Assembly: GCA_913030785.1 (NCBI GenBank)
Contig: CAJWER010000042.1
Coordinates: 1 to 16,046 of the forward strand
Reading direction: 5' to 3'
Length of the DNA stretch: 16,046 bases
Source: an uncultured Chloroflexota bacterium
GTDB taxonomy: Bacteria; Chloroflexota; Dehalococcoidia; Lucifugimonadales; CAJWER01
Position numbers and translations under genes: made by a program. Shown here one piece after another: positions 7,715 to 13,806 of this stretch. Each line of letters opens with the position of its first letter. The first letter of the stretch is position 1. The notes beneath the pieces are model-generated. The model had not been told where the DNA came from and searched no databases. It worked only from the letters and a program-made list of their open reading frames with translations.

Positions 7715-8122
7715 TTAAAGCGCCGCCTCAAACCGCACATCGGCTTGCCGTCCCAGCTCGAGCAGCTTGCAGCACACCGCTGAGGTCAGCCACAGCTGGT
7801 TCGCATGATTGCCGGGAACCATCCAGGGTGGCGGGTTAAACTCAAGGATCCCCGGTGGTTCGTCCCAGTAGCCGCCAACATGCTGTGTTCGGCGGAGGAA
7901 ATCCACAGTGCGATCGAGGGGGGCCGAGTCGGATGGGCACGTCCACAACAGCCATTGGAGGCCCTGCCAGGTTTGCGAGATAGTGGAAAGCACCCCCTCC
8001 ATGTCGCCGTCACTGGCGAGGCCAGTGGCGTGGGCGGCCAAAGCCCCCATCAGCTCGGACCCATTGCGACGTACATACTCGAGTCCTCTCGCAAGCGCGT
8101 CTTCCGAAATTACATGGTCCAT
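7715..8122 (-). CDS. N-terminal half of a squalene-cyclase/prenyltransferase-like toroid protein
   Basis: The 135-residue product consists of helical repeat units: GLEYVRRNGSELMGALAAHA, a TWQGLQWLLWTCP helix, VDFLRRTQHVGGYWDEPPG (the Q-x-x-G-G-x-W repeat typical of the squalene cyclase/prenyltransferase toroid) and NQLWLTSAVCCKLLELG. It ends abruptly at a TAA inside a repeat, and the same frame continues for another 116 codons to 7361, giving a 254-codon gene if the stop is ignored. The ATG at 8122 has only a weak AGGGA upstream. At about 250 residues the intact protein would be much shorter than a hopene cyclase, so a small toroid protein of unknown function is more likely than a true cyclase. 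It lies between rluD and gltX. Confidence 0.65.
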   Translation of the reverse strand: MDHVISEDALARGLEYVRRNGSELMGALAAHATGLASDGDMEGVLSTISQTWQGLQWLLWTCPSDSAPLDRTVDFLRRTQHVGGYWDEPPGILEFNPPPWMVPGNHANQLWLTSAVCCKLLELGRQADVRFEAAL

Positions 8123-8160
8123 TGGAGATCCCTATTCACGTGGTACTGAGGGGTGTGCAA

Positions 8161-8202
8161 AGGGGCGGAGCCCCTCGCCGGGAGTGTGAGGGTGTCCCTC
8201 AC
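8161..8202. terminator. Tandem hairpin pair between rluD and the toroid gene
   Basis: Two perfect stem-loops sit ten bases apart: AGGGGC-GGA-GCCCCT (8161-8175) and GTGAGGG-TGT-CCCTCAC (8186-8202). The second is followed on the plus strand by AT-rich sequence; on the minus strand the first is followed by TTTG. It lies just after the rluD stop, so a terminator or processing site for the lspA-rluD transcript is the simplest reading. Poly-T is short, hence moderate confidence. Confidence 0.5.
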
Positions 8203-8264
8203 AAATCAATTTATTCTTCTTTCTCTTATCCAGACAGGCGAATGCGAAATCCAGCCCTCACAAG

Positions 8265-9185
8265 TCAGCCAGGCCGTAGCGACTCCAAAAACTCGCGCAG
8301 ATCTGCGTGCAGTTCCGACCCGAACTCCACAAGCTCCCCTGTAGCCGGGTGCTCGAATCTAAGCAAGCTTGCGTGGAGAAAGTGCCGTCCAAGGCGTGGA
8401 TGAGCCTGGCCGTACACCGTGTCCCCTGCCAGTGGATGGCCTATGGATGCCATGTGAACCCGTATCTGGTGGGTCCGCCCGGTCTCCGGCCGAACGTCGA
8501 GCAGGGAAAACCCAGCATACTTCACGTCCACGGTGTATTCGGTCCGGGACGCCCGTCCCGAGGCGACGATGCCCATACGCTTGCGGTGTTTGGGGTGCCG
8601 TCCGATGGGCGCATCCACGACCGCCCTAGGCTGCCGTGGATGACCGTGCACCATTGCCGTATAACCCTTGGTAATGCTCCGGTCCTTGAACTGTGCCGAC
8701 AGACCGGAATGGGCCAGGTCGTTCTTCGCCACTACCAGCAACCCGGAAGTGTCCTTGTCCAGACGGTGGACGATGCCAGGGCGTAACTCGCCACCGACAC
8801 CCTCAAGGTCCGGGCAGTGCGCTAGCACGGCGTTGGCGAGGGTGTCGTCGTGGTGGCCGGGGGCTGGGTGCACGGTCATGCCCGCGGGTTTGTCGACTAC
8901 CAGCAGATGGCGGTCTTCGTACACGACGTCGAGGGGTATCGCAGTGGCCACAATGTGGCTGGGCTCCGGCTCTGGAACCACCAGACTAACCAGCTCACCA
9001 GACTTCAGTACCCGGGATGGCCTGACTGTTTGGCCATCCACAGTGACATGCCCACTGGATATGAGCGCTTGCAACCTGGAACGGGAGAGGTCCTCGTAGC
9101 GCGTGGCCAAGAACGTGTCCAGCCGCTCTCCCGCAGCATCTACATCGAACGTAATGGGGTCGCCCACGGCTCGCTCCGGGCTCAC
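8265..9185 (-). CDS. rluD: RluA/RluD-family ribosomal RNA pseudouridine synthase
   Basis: The 306-residue protein has an N-terminal S4 RNA-binding domain (RLDTFLATRYEDLSRSRLQALISSGHVTVDG, 21-51) and an RluA-type catalytic domain with the VVDKPAGMTVHPAPGH segment (96-111), the motif GIVHRLDKDTSGLL (137-150) holding the catalytic Asp143, and the RPETGRTHQIRVHMASIGHPLAGD block. It isomerises uridines in 23S rRNA; S4 plus this length fits the RluD subgroup, but the exact target positions cannot be told from sequence. Translation starts at a GTG whose first base is the last base of the lspA stop codon (TAGTG), so the two genes are almost certainly translationally coupled. Confidence 0.92.
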   Translation of the reverse strand: MSPERAVGDPITFDVDAAGERLDTFLATRYEDLSRSRLQALISSGHVTVDGQTVRPSRVLKSGELVSLVVPEPEPSHIVATAIPLDVVYEDRHLLVVDKPAGMTVHPAPGHHDDTLANAVLAHCPDLEGVGGELRPGIVHRLDKDTSGLLVVAKNDLAHSGLSAQFKDRSITKGYTAMVHGHPRQPRAVVDAPIGRHPKHRKRMGIVASGRASRTEYTVDVKYAGFSLLDVRPETGRTHQIRVHMASIGHPLAGDTVYGQAHPRLGRHFLHASLLRFEHPATGELVEFGSELHADLREFLESLRPG

Positions 9186-9676
9186 TACGGGACGGGCTCG
9201 CCGGCGCCGTCCTCCTGCTTCGATTTCTCATCTCGGGCAAAGAAGGTGATCGCGATGAGCAATGTAATACCGGTCACAATGGCGGAGTCGGCGATATTGA
9301 ATGTCGGCCATGGGCCAACGCCGAGAAAGTCGACCACCTTCCCAGCCCTCACTCTGTCTAGCAGGTTTCCCAGTGCCCCACCTAGTTGAAGCCCCATCGC
9401 CAACCTCAACAGCAGGCTTGGCATCGCGTGGCTCCGGTAGAAGTAGTAGATGAAACCGATGGCGCCGGCGGAGAAGATGATCAGCAAAAAGGTCTGGTTC
9501 TGGAATAGACCGAATGCGATCCCAGAGTTCGTACCGTGCGTGAAGCGAAAGAAGCCATCCTTCGGCCACGACTCCCGGAGCAGTAGGGTCTCCACCACTA
9601 TATACTTCGTAAGCTGGTCCACGGCAAGTACGATGCCGACGACCACAAGAAGCACTCGATCTCTGTACCAGGACAT
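9185..9676 (-). CDS. lspA: Lipoprotein signal peptidase
   Basis: LspA is the inner-membrane aspartyl protease that cleaves signal peptides of diacylglyceryl-modified prolipoproteins. The 163-residue product shows four hydrophobic segments (about 7-25, 60-80, 88-105, 130-147) and all family motifs: DQLTKYIV (20-27), THGTNSGIAFG (47-57), LGNLLDR (102-108), VVDFL with Asp116 and FNIADS with Asp130, the latter two being the expected catalytic pair. The ATG at 9676 is preceded by a well spaced TGAGG. The frame stays open upstream: an ATG at 9784 would add 36 acidic, Ser/Thr/Pro-rich residues (TDPVDDDSNSTTPETVEG), which look like a disordered tail rather than random sequence, so that longer form is a real alternative. 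A substrate for it, the binding lipoprotein at 15180, lies in the same window. Confidence 0.93.
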   Translation of the reverse strand: MSWYRDRVLLVVVGIVLAVDQLTKYIVVETLLLRESWPKDGFFRFTHGTNSGIAFGLFQNQTFLLIIFSAGAIGFIYYFYRSHAMPSLLLRLAMGLQLGGALGNLLDRVRAGKVVDFLGVGPWPTFNIADSAIVTGITLLIAITFFARDEKSKQEDGAGEPVP

Positions 9677-9840
9677 GCGGTCCTCACCAGCCTGCTCGGG
9701 CACACCTTCGGTCCCTTCCACAGTCTCGGGAGTGGTCGAGTTGCTGTCATCGTCGACGGGATCAGTCGGTCTCTGAGAGATCATGTGTAACACCGGCCTG
9801 CAAATAGTGGCGTCGGGTATAATTGAAAGGGTCTCAACGG

Positions 9841-9868
9841 TGTATAAATCCGCTGCCCCTATAGCCAA
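9841..9868 (-). promoter_or_regulatory. Possible promoter for lspA-rluD
   Basis: On the minus strand TTGGCT (9863-9868) and TATACA (9841-9846) are 16 nt apart, upstream of both candidate lspA starts. Each hexamer matches the sigma70 consensus at four of six positions. This is a weak candidate, and if correct it would leave both the 9784 and 9676 starts usable. Confidence 0.3.
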
Positions 9869-9913
9869 ATTAACACCCTCCAGTACGCGCTGCAAGTCCG
9901 AGTAGCTCAAGGA

Positions 9914-10039
9914 TTACTCATTAAATTGCAGGACATCGACCAGGATGGGTCTCGCATTCCAGGCCTCAGCCCACGCCTCGAGTCCGTCATCCTCGAGCCA
10001 GTGGAATGCCCTTCCGCCACCCCTGTTTGATAGTGGCAT
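9914..10039 (-). CDS. Possible 41-residue small protein or gene remnant
   Basis: In the gap between lspA and the divergent regulator a short frame reads MPLSNRGGGRAFHWLEDDG then LEAWAEAWNARPILVDVLQF and stops at TAA. Amino-acid composition (Trp, acidic and hydrophobic residues in alternation) and GC-rich third codon positions look protein-like. However, no ribosome binding site precedes the ATG and a stop codon lies just upstream, so it may be the leftover end of a larger gene. It is in the same frame as the open region upstream of lspA, separated by the single TAA. I do not recognise a family. Confidence 0.3.
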   Translation of the reverse strand: MPLSNRGGGRAFHWLEDDGLEAWAEAWNARPILVDVLQFNE

Positions 10040-10056
10040 TGCAAAAAATCAGGGAC

Positions 10057-10085
10057 TTGACAAGTACGTAATAGCCATGTAGCCT
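10057..10085 (+). promoter_or_regulatory. Promoter of the ribbon-helix-helix gene
   Basis: A perfect TTGACA (10057-10062) is followed after 17 nt by TAGCCT (10080-10085). The -10 is poor against TATAAT, but the tRNA promoter at 13427 has the same arrangement (TTGACA, 17 nt, TAGGCT), which supports it. The -10 overlaps the palindrome described at 10078-10102. Confidence 0.5.
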
Positions 10086-10102
10086 TACATGTAAGCCATA
10101 CA
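10078..10102. promoter_or_regulatory. Candidate operator palindrome over the -10 of the regulator gene
   Basis: TTACATGTAA (10085-10094) is a perfect 10-bp palindrome, flanked by outer TGTA (10078-10081) and TACA (10099-10102) arms that are nearly symmetric about the same centre. It overlaps the proposed -10 and lies about 25 bp before the start of a ribbon-helix-helix protein, a family that often represses its own promoter through short dyads. Binding is inferred, not shown. Confidence 0.4.
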
Positions 10103-10124
10103 GATTGATCGGGAGGCGGCTAAC

Positions 10125-10559
10125 ATGAGCGAAGACAATGAGCCACGAAAAAAGCGACTTTCGGAAGGTATCGAGATTATCATAGACGAGGCCAAGTCGG
10201 CGGCCAGCCAGGCCCTCTCCGGCGCCGAAACGATGGGCGAGAGCCTCAAGGAGACGCTGCAGGGCGCCCTTTCAGCTCGAAACAACGTCGTCATGGTCCG
10301 GCTCAACAAAGAGAGCCTGATCAAGCTTGATGACCTGGTCGAGTCCGGGATCGTCAGCAGCCGCTCCGAGGCAGCAGCGTTCCTGATTGGCGAAGGCGTC
10401 AAGGCCCGCTCCGGGCTATACGATCGCATCTCCGAAAAGACCGCGCAGATTCGCAGGGCCAAAGAGGAACTGCGTGACCTGCTCGGCGGCGGTGACGTTG
10501 ACGAAGACAGCCTTCCGGCGGCCACCTCGAAGGACGAGGCAGGCGACGACAAACCATAG
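10125..10559 (+). CDS. Ribbon-helix-helix (MetJ/Arc/CopG-type) DNA-binding protein
   Basis: The 144-residue protein has a central ribbon-helix-helix domain: a strand NVVMVRL (54-60), helix A with KESLIKLDDLVESGIV (62-77) and helix B with SRSEAAAFLIGEGVKA (79-94). This matches the 'RLs.e.l..ld.LVe.Gi..SRSEA..flI.eG' pattern of CopG-like regulators. Around it are an N-terminal amphipathic helical region (12-50, Ala/Ser-rich), a C-terminal coiled-coil-like helix (RISEKTAQIRRAKEELRDLL, 101-120) and an acidic tail. The extra helices suggest it is not a bare toxin-antitoxin antitoxin, and no toxin gene adjoins it. GGAGG lies 8 nt before the ATG. A palindrome in its promoter suggests self-regulation, and an intrinsic terminator follows, so it is a single-gene unit. 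DNA targets are unknown. Confidence 0.82.
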   Translation: MSEDNEPRKKRLSEGIEIIIDEAKSAASQALSGAETMGESLKETLQGALSARNNVVMVRLNKESLIKLDDLVESGIVSSRSEAAAFLIGEGVKARSGLYDRISEKTAQIRRAKEELRDLLGGGDVDEDSLPAATSKDEAGDDKP

Positions 10560-10606
10560 ATAGGCGGCATCCCCGACTATCCCTTATCCCTCAACCATCA
10601 AATCCT

Positions 10607-10640
10607 GCCCCGCGGTGCCCCCGTGGGGCTTTTGTATTTC
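10607..10640 (+). terminator. Intrinsic terminator after the ribbon-helix-helix gene
   Basis: GCCCCGCGG (10607-10615) pairs with CCGTGGGGC (10621-10629) with one G-U pair, around a 5-nt loop, and is followed by TTTTGTATTT. It lies 48 nt after the stop codon and separates this gene from the thrC promoter. Confidence 0.8.
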
Positions 10641-10662
10641 AGGCCGGACTACGGCTTGCGAA

Positions 10663-10671
10663 TGATATAAT
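10663..10671 (+). promoter_or_regulatory. Extended -10 promoter for thrC
   Basis: TGATATAAT contains a perfect TATAAT (10666-10671) with an upstream TGN extension (10663-10665). No acceptable -35 hexamer lies at the right distance, as expected for extended -10 promoters. It is 34 nt before the chosen thrC ATG. Confidence 0.6.
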
Positions 10672-10705
10672 CGGCCCGCAATTCGCCCCTAAGGTGGTAT
10701 GCGAC

Positions 10706-11821
10706 ATGACTCACTTTGTACTCCGATGCGGCAGGTGCGACCGACGCTACGCCGCCGACATGACTACCCTGGCGTGTGAGCATTGCGGTACTCCGCTGGA
10801 CGTGGCCTACGACGCGTCCGCACCGAGATATTTGCGTGGTCGCCACGACATGCCTCTGCCACTGGCAGACCCTGCCTCTGCACTGACCCTCGGCGAGGGC
10901 GACACGCCTCTAGTTCCTCTGCCTGCAATTGCAACAGAGGTCGGCCTCGACCGGCTCCTGGGAAAGCTGGAGTTCGTGAACCCGACCGGGTCGTACAAGG
11001 ACCGCGGGGCCGCCGTTATGATCGCTGTCGCCCGGGAGCAGGGGATCACAGAGATCGTCGAGGACTCCTCCGGCAACGCGGGCGCTGCGGTCTCCGCTTA
11101 CGCGGCACGGTCCGGCATTAAGGCTCACATTTTCGCTCCGGCGACCGCGCCGGCGGCAAAGGTCGCCCAGATCAGAATCTACGGCGCGGAGGTCCACTCG
11201 ATCGAGGGGTCCCGCGACGACACAGCCGACGCCGCAGTGGCCTACTCCAGGGACAATAAAATCGTGTACGCGTCCCATGCCTGGAGCCCGTACTTCCCGG
11301 AGGGCACCAAGAGCTTTGCGTACGAGGTCGTCGACCAGCTCGATGGTCTCCCGCCTGACCACGTGGTGTTCCCGGTGGGAAACGGTGGCCTGCTGCTCGG
11401 GGCCTACGCCGGATTCAGGGAACTGCTCGAGTGGGGCCACATCGGCGATATGCCCCGTCTGCATGCCGTGCAATCACAGAGCGTCATGCCCCTGGTGGAG
11501 GGCATGGCCGGCCGCGAGTGGGACTCGTCCACGGCTACGACGACCGTTGCGGGCGGGATTTCGGTCGTTGCGCCAGTCCGGGGCGCTCAGGTCATCGACA
11601 CGCTCAGGGCCACTGGTGGCAGCGCTGTCGCGGTCCTCGACGAGGACATCCTCGGTATGCAACGACTACTGGCCTCGGGTGAAGGCGTATTCGCCGAGCC
11701 GACGTCGGCTGCCGCGTTCGCGGGCCTCAAGCTGCTGGTGTGGGACGGAGTAGTCGAACGGGGTGGCCTAACCGTGGTCGCGGTAACCGGGTTCGGGCTC
11801 AAGGACAAGCTGCCCGAGTAA
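10706..11821 (+). CDS. thrC: Threonine synthase (PLP enzyme with N-terminal zinc ribbon)
   Basis: ThrC converts O-phospho-homoserine to threonine with PLP. The 371-residue product begins with a zinc ribbon (Cys8/Cys11 and Cys24/Cys27, in LRCGRC and CEHC), then the fold-type II domain: GEGDTPLVPL (63-72), the PLP lysine Lys98 in FVNPTGSYKDRGA, the SSGNAG loop (121-126), the PVGNGGLLLG phosphate-binding loop, and AEPTSAAAFAGL near the C-terminus. These match the shorter bacterial/archaeal threonine synthase class. A related 2-amino-carboxylate lyase such as cysteate synthase is a less likely alternative. The ATG at 10706 is chosen because AAGGTGG ends 8 nt upstream; a GTG at 10694 lies inside that ribosome site. 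It stands alone behind its own promoter, with no other threonine-pathway gene next to it, and faces an aminotransferase gene. Confidence 0.9.
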   Translation: MTHFVLRCGRCDRRYAADMTTLACEHCGTPLDVAYDASAPRYLRGRHDMPLPLADPASALTLGEGDTPLVPLPAIATEVGLDRLLGKLEFVNPTGSYKDRGAAVMIAVAREQGITEIVEDSSGNAGAAVSAYAARSGIKAHIFAPATAPAAKVAQIRIYGAEVHSIEGSRDDTADAAVAYSRDNKIVYASHAWSPYFPEGTKSFAYEVVDQLDGLPPDHVVFPVGNGGLLLGAYAGFRELLEWGHIGDMPRLHAVQSQSVMPLVEGMAGREWDSSTATTTVAGGISVVAPVRGAQVIDTLRATGGSAVAVLDEDILGMQRLLASGEGVFAEPTSAAAFAGLKLLVWDGVVERGGLTVVAVTGFGLKDKLPE

Positions 11822-11892
11822 CTTGGATCTCGTCCGAATCGGTACGTGGCCGCACACGCTCATGATCGCCAAGACAGAACCCCGCCTCCCCA

Positions 11893-11919
11893 GACCCTTC
11901 GCTTCCGCTCAGGGTGACG
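11893..11919. repeat. Intergenic REP-like element (copy 2)
   Basis: Between the convergent thrC and aminotransferase genes lies GACCCTTCGCTTCCGCTC followed by AGGGTGACG. This resembles the widespread intergenic CCCTTCGACTCCGCTCAGGGTGA-type motif and is a relative of the copy at 4401-4426. No clear terminator is visible in this 138-nt convergent gap, so the element may contribute to transcript ends. Confidence 0.4.
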
Positions 11920-11959
11920 TAGGCAAGCGCAACTTGCGGTTCCCTGATATTGAATCGGC

Positions 11960-13144
11960 CTAGTCGCTCGTGGCGTTGAATGCCTGCCTAAAGCCTTCGA
12001 GGGAACCCTGGAGGGTGGCTTCGCTGACGCAGAATGAGATGCGGAAATGGCCCGGCATGCCGAACCCTGCTCCAGGAACCACAAGTACCCTGTGTTGTTT
12101 GAGCTGGTCGACGAAGGCTACATCGTCCTCTATGGGCGACCTTGGGAACATGTAGAAGGCGCCATCGGGCCTGACTACGGAGTAGCCGATGTCGGTGAGG
12201 GCTGAGTACAGGAAGTCACGGCTGGACTCGTACTCGCCTACGTCTATCGTCACGTCCTGGAGACGGCCGATGATGTGCTGCATCAGGGCCGGGGCGTTCA
12301 CGAACCCGAGGGTACGGTTGCAGAAGGTCAGGCCGTCCACGACATCCTCGCCATCGGGGTAATCCGGGCTCACGGCGATCATGCCGATTCGTTCGCCCGG
12401 CAGGGCCAGATCCTTGGAGTGGGACGTGGCAACGATGCTCCGCGGGTGGTGCGGGAATATCTGCGGGTACTCTGCGCCGTCGAACAGGAGCTTCCGGTAG
12501 GGCTCGTCGCTGACCAGTGATATTTCGGTGCCGAACTCGGCCTCTTTTGCCCGGATGACCTCGCCGATGCCTGCCAGAATTTCCGCGCTGTAGACGACGC
12601 CCGTGGGGTTGTTTGGGGAGTTGACCAGGACGATGCTGGTCTTTGGCGTGATGGCAGTCGCCAAAGCGTCGAGGTCCGGCAACCAGTTCTCGTCGGTGGG
12701 GGCAACGCGGCATGTGCCGCCTTGGTTGTCGGCGTAGAACATGTACTCGACGAAGTAGGGCGCGAAGATCACGACCTCGTCGCCGGGATCGAGCAGGGTC
12801 TTCATGATGACGTTGAGGGCACCGCCTGCCCCGCAGGTGAGCACGACGTGGTCGCCTGTGAACGACATGCCGGTCTCCTGGGCGAGCCCAGCAGCGACAG
12901 CGGCGCGAGCGTCGGGGTAGCCGGCGTTGGGCATGTAGCGGTGCATGCCTGTCTCAGAGCTGTTGGCTATGCGCCGCAACTCTTCGAAGAACTGCGGGGG
13001 TGGCTCCATGATGGGGTTGCCCAGAGACAGGTCGAAGACGTTGTCCTCGCCGAATTGCTGCTTTAAGGCGATGCCCTCTTCGAACATCTTGCGAATCCAG
13101 GAGCCTTGCTCCATGAATTCGTGTATTTTGCGTGCTACGGCCAT
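11960..13144 (-). CDS. Class I/II PLP-dependent aminotransferase (aspartate aminotransferase-like)
   Basis: The 394-residue fold-type I enzyme has the class I/II aminotransferase pattern: the SLGNPIMEPP segment (40-49), MPNAGYPDARAAVA (71-84), the NSPNNPTG motif (175-182), DEPY (213-216) contacting the cofactor ring, and the Schiff-base lysine Lys244 in ATSHSKDLALPGERIG. A late FRISFC segment supplies the expected substrate-carboxylate arginine. The substrate cannot be fixed; aspartate, alanine or aromatic amino acids are all possible in this group. The ATG at 13144 follows GAGGAG at good distance, and the predicted transcript starts about 34 nt upstream, which excludes the upstream in-frame start at 13186. 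It is convergent with thrC. Confidence 0.92.
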   Translation of the reverse strand: MAVARKIHEFMEQGSWIRKMFEEGIALKQQFGEDNVFDLSLGNPIMEPPPQFFEELRRIANSSETGMHRYMPNAGYPDARAAVAAGLAQETGMSFTGDHVVLTCGAGGALNVIMKTLLDPGDEVVIFAPYFVEYMFYADNQGGTCRVAPTDENWLPDLDALATAITPKTSIVLVNSPNNPTGVVYSAEILAGIGEVIRAKEAEFGTEISLVSDEPYRKLLFDGAEYPQIFPHHPRSIVATSHSKDLALPGERIGMIAVSPDYPDGEDVVDGLTFCNRTLGFVNAPALMQHIIGRLQDVTIDVGEYESSRDFLYSALTDIGYSVVRPDGAFYMFPRSPIEDDVAFVDQLKQHRVLVVPGAGFGMPGHFRISFCVSEATLQGSLEGFRQAFNATSD

Positions 13145-13184
13145 CGGTCGTGCTCCTCGCGCGAGCGCAGCCCGCGGCAGGGCC

Positions 13185-13214
13185 AATCTAGCGCGGTCTG
13201 TGGAGGCGTGTCAA
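13185..13214 (-). promoter_or_regulatory. Promoter of the aminotransferase
   Basis: On the minus strand a perfect TTGACA (13209-13214) precedes TAGATT (13185-13190) by 18 nt. The predicted transcription start near 13178 gives a leader of roughly 34 nt containing the GAGGAG ribosome site. Confidence 0.6.
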
Positions 13215-13426
13215 ACGGTCCGGGGGACCGAGCGGGTCGGGATATGTGTTGCATCCTGTCGCATTTTGTCTCACTCGTGTGGTTTTGGTACGGGCGCCGT
13301 GAGACCGAGTGGGCTGGGATTGCGGTGTTCCTCGGGAATCTTCCCCATCGTACTTATAGCTCATTTGTACGTATTGCTAGGCGGCTTGGGAACAAATTGG
13401 AGCCTACCTGGTGGTAGGGCGAGTTA

Positions 13427-13455
13427 TTGACACGGATGGGGTGCTCAGCTAGGCT
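13427..13455 (+). promoter_or_regulatory. Promoter of the tRNA gene
   Basis: A perfect TTGACA (13427-13432), a 17-nt spacer and TAGGCT (13450-13455) end 17 nt before the mature tRNA 5' end. Geometry and distance fit a tRNA promoter. Confidence 0.6.
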
Positions 13456-13472
13456 GGAACCACCCCTTTTGC

Positions 13473-13547
<75 letters not shown>

Positions 13548-13806
13548 CCACATACCTGTCTAGCTATAAGTTTATTTCCTCTGACTCTCCAAAAAATGGC
13601 ACTCCCCAGCCCTGCTGCCTGGCTCATCCAGGGAAACAACAGCCACACCGCCCCTTGGCCCCCTGGCCTATACTGCCCCTCACCATCGAGATGGGAGTTG
13701 CTCAGTAACGTTGGGAAAGAGGGAGTGAGCGTCGGGCCGTGCGACCGCCCAGCCGGTGGCTGTCGAGATCCGGTGCATTCCGTAGTGACTGTAGGAGGTT
13801 AGCTCC
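13548..13806. other. Gap between the tRNA and the permease
   Basis: No gene is visible. The stretch contains a TATACT (13669-13674) without a matching -35, the second arm (13562-13571) of a 10-bp inverted repeat, and the GGAGG ribosome site of the permease (13794-13798). No tRNA terminator hairpin was recognised. Confidence 0.5.

Larger units (their letters stand above)
13145..13472. other. Gap between the aminotransferase and the tRNA
   Basis: I see no credible gene here. It holds the aminotransferase promoter (minus strand), the tRNA promoter (plus strand), a spaced inverted repeat GTCTCAC (13268-13274) / GTGAGAC (13299-13305) and one arm (13352-13361) of a 10-bp inverted repeat whose other arm lies beyond the tRNA. 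Frames running across it are extensions of shadows of the aminotransferase gene. Confidence 0.6.

Noticed and set aside
7715..7717. Stop-codon reassignment (TAA read as an amino acid)
   Set aside because: thrC and yqeY-region genes end normally at standard stops, including TAA for thrC, so a code change is not supported by a single internal TAA.
7289..7783. 164-codon plus-strand frame across the toroid gene
   Set aside because: It is antisense to the toroid repeats, has His/Pro/Arg-rich non-protein-like composition and no ribosome site; the minus strand carries the recognisable motifs.
10125..10559. Antitoxin of a toxin-antitoxin pair
   Set aside because: No small toxin-like gene adjoins it; a terminator follows directly and thrC has its own promoter.
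12945..13430. Plus-strand frames crossing the aminotransferase start and the following gap
   Set aside because: They begin as antisense shadows of the aminotransferase and continue into promoter DNA; no ribosome site.
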